Source of the DNA: Panicum virgatum
Lineage: Eukaryota > Streptophyta > Magnoliopsida > Poales > Poaceae
Direction of reading: 5' to 3'
NCBI RefSeq assembly: GCF_016808335.1
Contig: NC_053149.1
Coordinates: 27,029,339 to 27,093,338, forward strand
DNA: 64,000 nucleotides
Shown: positions 1 to 10,040 of the stretch, one piece after another
Position numbering within the stretch: the first letter of the stretch is position 1
Layout of the letters: each line of letters opens with the position of its first letter
Made by a program: the position numbers and the translations under genes
The notes under the pieces: generated by a model
Database searches by the model: none
What the model saw: the letters and a program-made list of their open reading frames with translations, nothing else
Told to the model about the DNA's origin: nothing

Positions 1-1224
1 GTATCCACTACCACACTGTAAATATGTGGAGAAACAAAAAAGAAAGATCATATTAAGGGGTAAATTGAATCAAATGACATAGTTTAGGATTAAATTAAAC
101 TAAGAAATTGTTTGGGGATTATCCAGACTTAGGTTATACTTGACAGGAGTAATGTGGGTTTTTTTCTTAATTAAAAGACAAAAAAAAATAGTTTCAGATA
201 CAAGCAAAACTAAAGGGATCTACAAAAACTAGGTTACAAAACATTTAACCCATGCATTATAACTTGAAGTTTGAGCCATGAGTATTAGCAGAACCTAGAG
301 TGGCGGAGCGAGACACAATTGTACTACAATAATTACACAATTAGTTGTGTAATTAATAATCAAAGCAGATGTGTAAAACTAAACTCAACAACCATCACCA
401 GTTCACCGGTGACAGATTTAAAAAGGCTCCCGTTGTGGTGTTGGTTCCTACCATTGCTAAGGCTTCATCTTCTGCTCTTTAAAATTGTTTTTTTAATCAA
501 AGAGTAATATTGGTTGACAGAAAACCTGTACCCATTCTATGCACATGCCATTAGAAGGCTCATGTGGTCAATTGAAGTTATATCTAGTTATCCATATACG
601 AGTTTACCTAGAAAAACATGTGATTTAGAAATGCAAATAACATTTAAACAGCCAATGCAAATAATGAAATGAATGCTTTAAATGAGCCGCAGATAATTTG
701 TGGGCCATTGAATAATATAACACCAACAGATGCTAGTTCCACATCTTGTATGATTCATGTTACAAAATTCAATGAACTTCAAAGGCGAAATTAGTTTACA
801 AGCATCACATTATTACAGGCCTTGTTTGTAATTCCTAATATTCATTGGTTGCTTCAGGTGCAGCTTCTGTCACAAAGGCAAAGCATATCCTATATCACCA
901 AATACAAGAGCAAGTCAGGTCACGAGTACAAAATGTAATACCATATATGCTGCCATTATTTCAAATGGTGTAATTTTGCACACCTAAAGAAAAACTGAAG
1001 TATTTTGATTGACAGTACAGGTTTTTTGCTTGGATCATGACAGACAAAAAATAAGAGCCAAGCAAGGTACAAGGAAACATTTTCCATGCTCCATTTTGTT
1101 GACATGAGTACACGCATAGAGCAACAATCAAAGTACATGTTACATGTCTAGAAAGATCTGCAAAAGATGCACTTTGTTTTAATTCAGTGTCCTCACTTCT
1201 CTGCAGCTCAGCTCCTAGCGATGA
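1..1224. other. Downstream flank of the NFD6/NOXY2-like gene
   Basis: AT-rich sequence without a convincing coding region on either strand. On the minus strand this lies downstream of the stop codon of the gene at 1225-4664, so its right part (roughly 830-1224) probably holds that gene's 3' UTR and poly-A site. I could not fix the poly-A site. No transposon termini were recognised. Confidence 0.5.
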
Positions 1225-4200
1225 TCAGATGCGCTTGTTTAAACCTATAACAACCACAGTTAAAATATAGAAACCCCATCTTTTTTCTATAAAAAGAATA
1301 GAGAATTTTTTTTCTTCATTAGCTTGATCTAATCAACAAGCATGAAATATCTCATATTAGTAAGATTTGGTATCTAAAACTGATAGACTCAGTATTTCAC
1401 AGCTGGCCAGCCTGCACAACCATGTGACAGTAATAAATGTCGCGGAAAACATCAGATGAAGATTAAGTTTGTAAACAAGTTTTCCATAATAACATAGCTC
1501 TCAACAATTTCAAGAATCATAAGAATGCCAAATTCATTCCTAAGGTAAAAGCAATATAAAGACAAAACTGTATTGTAAAACACAAATGCATTAAAGAGGC
1601 AAAGAATAATACTAATACCACCTCAGAAAGCAGCAGCATGTCATACAGATTACCGAGAAACAAAAAAGGACACTGCCTCCCCTCCCATTATTTATGGGGG
1701 CAATGTTTTAAAAGTACTATGCTTGCCTGCATAAAAGGCTGCCTATCGTAAAATGCAGGAATGAATTAAAGAGGACAAAAGGGTAAAGAAAAATAGATCT
1801 CAGGCAGCAAAAACTAAAACAGAGACTCCTCAGGACACCACATGCTACCTAACCAGGACGATATTTGCATCACTTTTATCCAGAGGAGTCTACAGACCCA
1901 CAATCTTATTGTGCACATGTAAATTGCAAGTCTATATAGATAAAACCAGATCATATTGAAGTTTATACATAAAGTGAGCCACTAGCGGGAGCAGGAGATC
2001 AATCAACACCATTGCAATGACGATCCTCCTAGGGGAGATTGTATTCTTTCTAGTTTCCACTAGGATGCTGCCATGGCGCCACTGCACCCAACAGTCAACC
2101 AAACTTTTTACTTGAACTAAAAAGACCGTCAACAAACCATACAGTATAAATTATGGTAACAAGCTAGACCGGCATCAAACTAATATAAAAAGAAACAATA
2201 CAAGTTGGAGCTAGTTTTGGTATTTAACTGGAGCATATTGAGATTCATTGTTTTAAAGGCGACCTAAGGCTAGCTGGGTACGCCTAGATGCCTAGGCGAC
2301 GCCTTTAAAAAACTGTTGAGTTCTTCACACCAGTACAGCTTCGAAAGGCATGTTGAACAAATTCGTTATTCATCACACATAAAGATCCTTGTTGTTCAAA
2401 TCTTGTTAACATTGCAAGAAATAAAAGGATCCACAATCTAAACTATGGAAGTTCATAAGTTCCAAATTTACATGTGCCATATCGCACTAAGAGCCAATAA
2501 ATCAAATAATCAACATGCATACTAAGGCGGTAGCTACCAGAAACTTGACCTCAAACAAAAAATAAGAAATAATTAGTGGAGACTCTGATATTGGACTGGC
2601 AAAAACATCTCCTTTCATAACCATACGCATCCAAAACATCTGACAGGACAAGAAGGCAGTAGCCTACTGCTAACATAATGGAAAATCGGACATATATGAA
2701 AAACTAGCTTTGTAGAAGAACATTTGAGTTCCATGGCCATAATTACTCAAAACTCAAAAGTAATTGTTAATAAACCACAAAGACGAAGGAACATCAACAT
2801 ATATTTCAGTATAATAAACAAAGGTTAAAAGCAGTTTTCATCAGGACATGACATATATTCATCTGTCATGAGCCTTGGGCATTTAACTTCATAAGTGCAA
2901 AGCAAAGCTGGAAGGCTCTAAGATGCACTCCTTAATAATCCTATTCATTCAGCAGACTCCTTCCGTATCTTGGTTTATGTGGTGTATAAGCATAACAAAC
3001 AAGGTACCTGATGTGTACTGTGTAATGAGCTCTCATGAAATACTTGGTCTACTTTGAAATAGGTTCGAAAAATGATGACGTAGCCATGCCGGAAAAGTGT
3101 TACACCATTTCTCAAGGATGCATAGTTGTGTTTTTTATAAGACTAGCAAAAATGGCTGTGCATTGCTACGGGCGGACGTTCATATATTACACTGTAATGT
3201 TAAACATGATTCTATAAAAGTGTGACATGTTATATACTATATTATATTACAACATAGCTTACAATAGAAATAATAATTCTATTATTTTTCTATACTCATA
3301 TAGTGTTCTTACATTTTTGCTGTAACATTTTTTTGTTGCTAGCAGATATGGGCTCATTACTTAGCCTAGGCAGCTGCCAATTTGCTCACATATTGTTGTG
3401 AAAATCATACCCGCGTAAGAGACTAAGGGCAAGCACTCACATTAGTGCCCAGCGCCTCGCAACCCAGGCCATCGACGAGTTCTGCAGGACGCCAGGACCG
3501 TGCCGCAGCCTGCATGGACGGGCGGCAGCTCCACTGGCGCATGGGCACGTGGCGCCAATGCCACTATCATCATAGGACGGACAACCAAACAAAGTGATGA
3601 AGCTAAAAAAACAATCAGAACTGAAGTGTTTAAGATAGTATTTTTTTAGGGCATAAAAGTTGCGGCGCGGCGTTCAGAGCTCAAACTGAATGACCTTCTC
3701 ATGAATGCATTTCCTTGTCGGAGCCAGAAAATTTATGAAATCCCGCGTTAAATTAGATGATCTATCTAGCGTCGCAATCCAGTGGCATGTGCGGTGCGCT
3801 ATCGGAGTTGGGGAGCAACCATGTAACAAACGCTGTCGTGGCTGAACGGAGATGGATGGATAGGGGCTCAGGGTGGAGTCCGGAATCCGGTTGCAATGAT
3901 GTCAAGGGCTGGGTGGAGTCCCGGATTAGACCCTCGATTGATGGTTGAATCACACTCAGATTCAGAGCGGCACAGAGCTAGAGAAGCCATAGAGGACCAA
4001 CGCATCGGGAAAATGGTCCCACCTTTCAATGATACAAGACGGGCCAAACCAAAATTTGAGGTGGACACTTTACTCGCTTTAGAAATAGGTATAGAATACA
4101 TAGTTGTGTTAACCTAGCTGTCTAATGAGGCTTGGACCATTTTCCCCCTTCAACCGAACCGATACCACAAAATGCACAATCGCACGAAATTGTTGCAGCA

Positions 4201-4664
4201 CATATCACACAAAATTGTTGTAGAGCATGCAGCAATCAACAACAGATCCAAGGAAACTCGACAGCATGGTATTATCCCCTACACAATGGTAACAGCTAGA
4301 ACAGGGTTTACCTTGCGAGAGCGAGCTCCAGCAGGAGGAGTCGACGGCGATGCAGGACCTAAGCCGCGCCGCCGCCACCGCGCTGTGCAGCGGCATGAGC
4401 GTCTCCAGCCCCGCCGACGCCGCGGCCGCCGACCTGCACCGAATCAGCGGCCCCTACGTGAGCACGCGCTCGCGCAAACACCGAATCCCCATCCGTAGGT
4501 CGCCAGCGGGGTCAGTGTGGCTACCTGCGGAGGATCCGGGCGGACCGGGCAGCAGCAGAAGGCGACGCCAGGGAAGGCAACGGCGCGCCGAGGACGCGGC
4601 CTGTGAGGGGCGCGGAGAGGGCCGCCGACCTCACGGCGGCGGCGGCGCGGGCCAGGGATGCCAT
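1225..4664 (-). CDS. NOXY2-like: NFD6/NOXY2-like small mitochondrial protein, 3 exons
   Basis: Minus-strand gene. Exon 1 is 4664-4525 (46 codons plus 2 nt), intron 1 is 4524-4434 (91 bp, GT-AG), exon 2 is 4433-4312, and exon 3 starts at 1244 and stops with TGA at 1225-1227. The spliced product is 93 aa. Residues 1-47 are rich in Ala, Arg and Ser with almost no acidic residues, typical of a mitochondrial presequence (it begins MASLARAAAAVRSAAL). Exon 2 encodes the family core: GLETLMPLHSAVAAARL, then RSCIAVDSSCWSSLSQ. This core is shared by plant NUCLEAR FUSION DEFECTIVE 6 and NOXY2 proteins, small mitochondrial proteins whose loss affects gamete nuclear fusion or oxylipin response in Arabidopsis. 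The biochemical role is unknown. Exons 1 and 2 join in frame at canonical sites. Exon 3 adds only GLNKRI and is the weakest part; read-through into intron 2 would instead add about 35 residues. Nothing in the ORF is broken. Confidence 0.82.
1245..4311 (-). other. Large intron 2 of the NFD6/NOXY2-like gene
   Basis: A 3.07-kb minus-strand intron with donor CAAG|GTAAAC at 4312/4311 and proposed acceptor TTATAG|GTTT at 1245/1244. It is mostly AT-rich and has no ORF with a recognisable product. It contains a short inverted repeat at 2250-2311. The block near 3440-3550 is GC-rich, but I could not assign it to a protein. The acceptor is inferred from frame and splice consensus, not from transcript data. 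Confidence 0.5.
2250..2311. repeat. Short terminal inverted repeat element
   Basis: About 62 bp flanked by ttttaaaggcg on the left and cgcctttaaaa on the right, which are perfect inverted complements. The inside is also made of GCCTAGGCG-like words. It looks like a miniature hairpin repeat in the intron. No clear target duplication was found. Confidence 0.45.
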
Positions 4665-4689
4665 TTCGTCCCGCCACTCCTGTCTTCGT

Positions 4690-4930
4690 GCGGAGCTCGC
4701 GTCGAGTAGTTCTGGGGCGTTCTGTTGATTTGGTTTGTTCCGTGAATAATAAAATTAATTATTTCGGGTAAAGCAGCTAGGGTTTTTTGGGTTTAAGCGC
4801 TGAGTGCGGTGGTCTTGTTGGGCTTTATTGGACCGCGCCTGAAGAAGGGACGGAGGAATGTTGGGCCTTATTGCGTCCCAGGATTACAATACAACAAGTC
4901 CACAAGGTGATTCAGGGCCTGAAGAAGGGA
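4690..4930 (-). promoter_or_regulatory. Promoter and 5' UTR of the NFD6/NOXY2-like gene: telo-box and site II motifs
   Basis: Upstream of the minus-strand start at 4664. A telo-box (AAACCCTA on the minus strand) lies at 4778-4785. Two site II type words (TGGGCY on the plus strand) lie at 4819-4824 and 4862-4867. Telo-box plus site II combinations are established promoter elements of plant genes for ribosomal and mitochondrial proteins, which fits the encoded product. No clear TATA box is seen. Confidence 0.6.
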
Positions 4931-5956
4931 CGGGCCACAAACGAGGCGTCTTTTTTATTTTTATTTTTTTCAAATTTTTTTTTACAGAAATATATTTTTG
5001 GTTTCAGATTTTACAGTTCTATACCCCTACCGCCCGGCAGGGGGCAGCAGGGGGCCTACCGCCCGGCAGAGGGGCGGCATGGACCTATATGTAAATAAAT
5101 ATAATTTTTTTTGCTTAAATCTTGAGGATAGTGTATAGCGTAAAAACTACTACAGATCTTAAGGATATTGCTTAAATCTTTGTTGCTTTTTTAATGCATT
5201 GAGCACAACCAAGAAACAGAATTAGCAAGCTCTGTAGCTGCAGAGAATTTTGACTGACTAATCAGAAGCTTGGTTAAAAGAGGATTGGTGATAGATAGTC
5301 ACCAGTAGAAATAAATTTAAATAAAAAATAAAAGCTTTCTATTTGTTTCAAATCCCCAAATTTCTCAAACTTGAAGGCAATGTTTTAGTATAGAACAATT
5401 TGGCACCTAACATATTAAATGAAAAATTGGGGCTTATTCATTCCACATGCCCACTGCAAAAAGGAGCCATTCAACCTTGTTGGTGCCATGTGTCCTTAGA
5501 AGATTTAGGAAGCATTGTAGGAGCATGGCTGAGCTGATAAAGATGTCTGCGCTATAGGGTGCAACTCAGGTGCAAATGTGTTAGCTTTTTTAAAAAAAAT
5601 GCAAATTCACTTATATGTAAAGTTTCTAAAAGTTATTAAAAACAAATCACAGACAGGTGGGGCAAAATTCAATATGAATCTACTATATTCATGCAAAATT
5701 TTCAAGAACAGATTCAACTCAATCAAACACGTAGGAGAACTGTGTGTCATTGAATTAAGAAGAGAAGAGTTTGTTTAGAAAACAAGATCCCAGTAATTGT
5801 AAGAGTAAAAAGTGAAACAGTGCATCCAAAGAAAGTCTCAGGTTAAAAGAAAACAATGTTGTTGAAATTCTTGGTTCTCTAAACAAAATGAGACGAATGT
5901 GGTTGCAATAGATTCAGGGGTGGGGTGATATGAAATACTGAAATGCGTTAGTACAT
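4931..5956. other. Intergenic, short GC-rich duplications then AT-rich
   Basis: The word taccgcccggcag occurs twice about 28 bp apart (around 5028 and 5056), and cctgaagaagggacgg is repeated at about 4838 and 4918, indicating small local duplications upstream of the gene. From 5100 to 5956 the sequence is AT-rich and I see no gene or transposon terminus. Confidence 0.4.
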
Positions 5957-6443
5957 AATGTTGGTTGCTTCATTGGTGGGAAAAGGGCCAGTAATGATAT
6001 AAGTGGTTTGCTGTTACAAGGGTTCAACTCTCTTACAATTCTTGGGGCCTGGACAATATGGACTCAGCGAAACAGATGTGTTTTTGATGGAGCCTCTCCT
6101 GATGTGGCACGGGCTCTTACCCTGGCCAGCGAGGAGAGGAAGCTGTGGTCGATGTCAGGGGCTCAAGGAATTTCATTCTTAATAGCCCCTACATCCGTAG
6201 ATTAGAAAGAAAGTTTTTAGGTCGTCCTTTCCTGTCACGGGCGAGTTTGTTTCTTTGGAATCCTGAGGTTTAGTGGGTGTGTGTGAGTGAGTGGGTGCTA
6301 AGTTGCGTATGGTGGTGTGTGTCTGGTTGAGCTGAGTGTGTTTCTCTTGTATTTTTTTGGGGGAATTTTTCCCTCTCTTCTTCTTAATATAATGAAGCGC
6401 AGTTCTCCTGCGTCTTTCGAGAAAAAAAATGTTGGTTGCTTCA
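5957..6443 (+). mobile_element. 5'-truncated LINE with 16-bp target site duplication
   Basis: The 16-bp word aatgttggttgcttca occurs at 5957-5972 and again at 6428-6443, immediately after an A run at 6422-6429. Between them lies about 455 bp of LINE 3' end. The plus-strand ORF at 6008-6205 carries the tail typical of plant L1-type reverse transcriptase ORFs, with words such as LGAWTIWTQRNRCVFDG and ARALTLASEERKLW. It is followed by a GT-rich 3' UTR ending in a poly-A tract. Perfect target duplication, poly-A and 5' truncation are the hallmarks of target-primed reverse transcription. The intact TSD suggests a fairly recent insertion. Confidence 0.9.
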
Positions 6444-6717
6444 GTATAAATATCAAGTCACATCAATCCATTATCTATAAACAATTATTTATTTCATGTT
6501 TGTGTAACTCAGCTAATTTGATTAATAAGTCACCTCATTTCTACTGAGTTTATTATCGTAATTAAGAATTCCATATGATTTTCTATTCTGCAGAACCTGG
6601 AAATGATTTGATACCCAAGGATAGTATAGAAAACAAAGTTGGACTGAAGCTGCATTCTTCCTACTGTAATAATGTGATGTATTTGAATTTCATCATAGTT
6701 TAATTCTGTGTTTCCAG

Positions 6718-7250
6718 GCAATGAAAACCGATGGAGCAATGAAAACCGATGGATGCTAAGAAGAGATTCTTTACTGGTTTCCAGTAATCAACGTAAGCAG
6801 ATGGCCACTAAGCTAACTGATGATTTTGCTGTGGAAGTCCTCTCTCAATTACTGTTCAAGGCTTTTTGCCGCTTCAAATGTGTATACAAGGCCTGGATTG
6901 CCTTTTCATCTGACCCTCATTACTGCCAGAAGCTGCTCAAATTTCCACTGGTTTTATGTACCATTGCAGCACTACTATTGATGGAGGAATTGATGGAACT
7001 CTTAATTTATTGCCACAGTATCAGCAGCTTCATTTTGTTGACTGGTCTAATAGCCAAGTCCTTTTTTTAGTACAGGAGCAATCTTACTGCTGCAGGCACT
7101 TTCAGCTTCATTGTGGGGACAAGTTTTATTGTAGAACTAAGTTGTCCTTCGATCATGATCGCCACACTTCTACTTCTACTTCAACTTTTAGCACTAAGCA
7201 TCCAGATTCCACAGACCTCGAACCTGACATATGATGTGGTTAATGGCCTA
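6718..7250 (+). pseudogene. F-box protein pseudogene
   Basis: From ATG at 6801 the frame reads MATKLTDDFAVEVLSQLL and CRFKCVYKAW, a grass F-box domain of the large family that acts as substrate receptor in SCF ubiquitin ligases. The next part, with IDGTLNLLPQYQQLHFVDW, continues in another frame from about 6956, so there is a frameshift near 6940-6960 and a stop at 7068-7070. Family members are normally 350-450 aa, so most of the C-terminal half is missing. A splice-acceptor-like tttccag precedes 6718, and an 18-bp unit is duplicated in tandem at 6718-6735 and 6736-6753. Dead copy with high confidence; the family call rests on the F-box core. Confidence 0.8.
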
Positions 7251-7339
7251 TTTCCTGTGATTGTCATCTGTGTTGACACTTGTGCGTTACACATTGACGT
7301 TTCGAAACTGTGGAAGGTGCTTCTGTTTATTATATTTCA

Positions 7340-7490
7340 CTAAAAAGTTGGGCGATATTGTGTATGGCTATTTTCTTTTCTGACCTGTATTCGCTCCGCT
7401 GAGAGCGTTTACTTGTAAACTTCTCCTTTACTAATATTTGCTAATAGAAATGGCACACAATCTTGTGGCAGTTCGTTCCAAAAAAAAGGT
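7340..7490 (+). mobile_element. LINE 3'-end fragment
   Basis: A pyrimidine-rich stretch ends in ggcagttcgttcc followed by an A8 run at about 7480-7488. This resembles the 3' end of the LINE fragment at 55390-55432 (gcttgttcgttc then A run). It directly follows the broken F-box gene and may have helped truncate it. The 5' boundary and target duplication could not be fixed. Confidence 0.5.
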
Positions 7491-7602
7491 TGGTGCTAGC
7501 CTGGGAAACTTTTTAATGTACCTAGGAGCTTGCTGCAGCTAGTGGCATCTTCTATTATATTATGCTGCCTTCTCTTTTGCGTAACCCCGGAAGTTATACT
7601 AA

Positions 7603-7833
7603 GGGGGTGTTTGTTCATGGGACTTATGCAAAAGTCTTTGGTATTTTAGTCCCTAAAGAACCAAAAAGGAGGGATTTTTTGAAACTAAAGTGCTAGTTGA
7701 GGCTAAAGAATCAAAAGTCCCTCTTTGTGGAGTTTTTTGGAATTAAAGCCTACATGAGATCTACTATTTCACCTAAAGTTTTTAGTCCAGGAACTAAAAT
7801 TGGTCTAGGGATTTTTAGCAACCAAACACCATC
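7603..7833. mobile_element. Tourist-like MITE (about 230 bp)
   Basis: Starts gggggtgtttg and ends caaacaccatc, giving short terminal inverted repeats of the GGGTGTTTG type common in grass PIF/Harbinger-derived MITEs. It is flanked by taa on both sides (7600-7602 and 7834-7836), the expected 3-bp target. The interior has many diverged inverted ttagtccc / gggacta words and no coding capacity. Confidence 0.7.
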
Positions 7834-7901
7834 TAAACCTTTTTATTCAGATAATCAGATCCCAAACACCACCTAAACCTTTTTATTCAGATAATCAGAT
7901 C
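7822..7901. repeat. 40-bp tandem duplication at the MITE right end
   Basis: The segment 7822-7861 is repeated at 7862-7901 with one difference. It spans the MITE terminus and its flank, so the MITE end plus about 28 bp of neighbouring DNA was duplicated after insertion. Confidence 0.85.
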
Positions 7902-8403
7902 CCATGTATAATGTTTATGAATGAAAATCGGATGTACATTATTGAGGTTCCAATACTAATTGCGTAATGAAAGCACAATTACATATTTTCTTGCTTCTAA
8001 TTGAAAACCTTTTGGCTATTACGGAAAATACAGTAGTGACGTATCTGTAGACATTGCTCTGTTCGGTTGGCTGTGGCTGGTGGCTGGTACTGAATTGGTG
8101 TGAGAGAAAAGCATTCTTGCTGGTTACCAGCAGAACAAAGCGAAGATGAACTGGTCTTGCATATCTGAAAGTATGTCCTGTATGGATTGGCAGCCAGCTT
8201 GGGTGGCGAATGATGCTTACTTGGGTGATAGATGGTGTCGTTGAGTATCATGCTTAGCCGTCTCCTTAAATGAAGGATAAGACTGTCCGCACTCGTCGTC
8301 CTATATTTTCATCCTCTAAAAAGAATATTCTATTCTAGTCATCAAAATTATCTATTCTATACCATTTCCCTCGCACCTATCATACTATATATGTAATCCT
8401 CTA

Positions 8404-8545
8404 TGGTCTTGTTCAGATGAGAAGATTTGGTTGGGCTTAAGTGACGGCTGGAACTGTTTTTTTATTGTTGCTACTGTGATTTACGAGGGAGAAGACCCTG
8501 GCGGCAGCCCCTTGAGCTGGCTTTCCAGCCCAGCCGAACAGCCTA
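8404..8545. mobile_element. Possible small MITE
   Basis: Begins ggtcttgttcag and ends with a related inverted end, gccgaacagcc. Such CTTGTTCGG-type ends are common in grass MITEs. The match between the ends is imperfect and no clear target duplication was found. Confidence 0.35.
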
Positions 8546-8600
8546 CCAAATACCAGCCTGTGGGACCCATGGATCAGTTTCTTTTCTCTTTTTTAACCTT

Positions 8601-8770
8601 CCTCCCTCGCCGCAAATGACCATGGCACGGCGGCCGGATCCGGCGACCCTCCTCCCTCACCGCACGGGACCATGGTGGCGGCGTTAGGATCCCGACGGCC
8701 CTCCTGCCTCTTCCTCCCTCGCCGCGCGGGACCATGGCGGCAGCAGCTGGATCCCGGCGTCCCACCCTCC
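8601..8770. repeat. Three GC-rich imperfect tandem units
   Basis: Three units start cctccctcgc or cctccctcac at 8601, 8651 and 8713, each followed by a ccatgg core and a ggatcc word. They are diverged and differ in length (about 50, 62 and 58 bp). Overlapping ORFs in this stretch are products of GC-rich composition, not recognisable proteins. Confidence 0.6.
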
Positions 8771-8984
8771 TCCTCCTCCCTCCACCCTCCCCCTCCCTCA
8801 CTGGTGCGCCTCGAGCTCGGCATCCTCGAGCTCGGTGAGGCGGAGGTAAAGGCGCGGCATGACGGAGCGGAGCAGACGCCCCGGCTAAAGTCACCGTCAA
8901 ATTCACCTCCACGACGGCCGGCTTCATGTGCCGCTGCTCCACCCCGCCGGCCAGCTCAGTGCGCTCTAAGTCGCGGCAGAGAAA

Positions 8985-10040
8985 CCTTGAGATAAACATA
9001 ATCGCTAACCTTGAGGTGGAGTTCGCGGCAGCGATGATCGGCATAAGTCTTTTGGTGAGATTGAGCAATGCGAAGATTCTCACGAATGATCTTGACTTGG
9101 TCTTCAGCATCTTTTACCAAATCCGGGCCAAAGAAAGGCCTTTCCCCAGATTCAGACCAATTGTTCGGAGTCCTACACCATCTTCCATAGAGGGCTTCAA
9201 AAGGAGACATTTTGATACTTACTTGATAACTATTGTTGTAGGAAACCTCTGCAAATGGCAAGAAAGTAACCCATTTCTTCTCATATATGAGAGAGTAGGC
9301 TCGTAGCATATCTTCTAAGATTTGATTGACTCTCTCGGCTTGACCGTCGGTTTGAGGATGATAAGCGGTACTATAGGTGAGATCGGTTCCCATAGCTTCA
9401 TGAAGACTTCTCCAAAAGTGAGCGACAAATTGAGAACCGCGATCAGAGATAATTTTCTTAGGAACACCATGAAGACATACAATGCGAGTAAGGTACAACT
9501 ATCAATAGTTTTCACAGGAAGAAAATGAGCCGATTTTGTTAAACGATCCATGATTACCCATATAGAATCATATCCTTGAGAAGATCTTGGTAACCCGGTG
9601 ATAAAATCCATTCCAATTTCTTTCCACTTCCATAATGGAATAGGCAAAGGTTGAAGAGTACCGGCCGACTTGAGATGCTAAGCTTTAACTCTTTGGCAAA
9701 CATCGCACTCGGCGACATATCGAGCGATTTCTCGCTTCATGCGAGTCCATCAAAAGCTTTGCTTGAGATCTTGATACCTTTTGGTACTACCCGGATGAAT
9801 GGAGAATTGAGAACTATGGGCTTCCTCAAGGATAATTCAACTGAGGTTATGATCCTTAGTCACCACAATATGCTTCCCAAAGAATAGAACTCTTTGATTA
9901 TACGTAGAGAAGCATCGAGCTTTGCCCTCCTGCATTAATTCCCGAATTCGAGTCGTACCCTTATTCTTCTTTTGAGCTTCCTTAATTTGATCATTGTTGA
10001 CGGTCGTTAAGTGCAATTTCTGACCGTCAACTAGACTCAA
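8985..10040 (-). pseudogene. Ty3/gypsy integrase fragment
   Basis: Minus-strand remnant of an integrase. From right to left it shows the RNase H-integrase linker, a CDVCQ zinc-finger cysteine pair near 9690-9710, the first catalytic region ([10 protein letters not shown]), [25 protein letters not shown] with the second Asp, and [16 protein letters not shown] near the catalytic Glu. It ends in a chromovirus-like tail (DYVYLKVS) that breaks off near 8985. At least one frameshift (between about 9320 and 9500) and in-frame stops near 9673 and 9752 kill it. No LTR is attached on either side, so both ends are broken. Confidence 0.9.

Noticed and set aside
4172..4709. Plus-strand ORFs of 108 and 119 aa over the GC-rich block
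   Set aside because: They are opposite-strand shadows of exons 1 and 2 of the NFD6/NOXY2-like gene; only the minus strand gives family motifs and consistent splice sites.
8574..9110. 178-aa minus-strand ORF
   Set aside because: It joins GC-repeat translation to the wrong frame of the gypsy integrase; no protein family motif.
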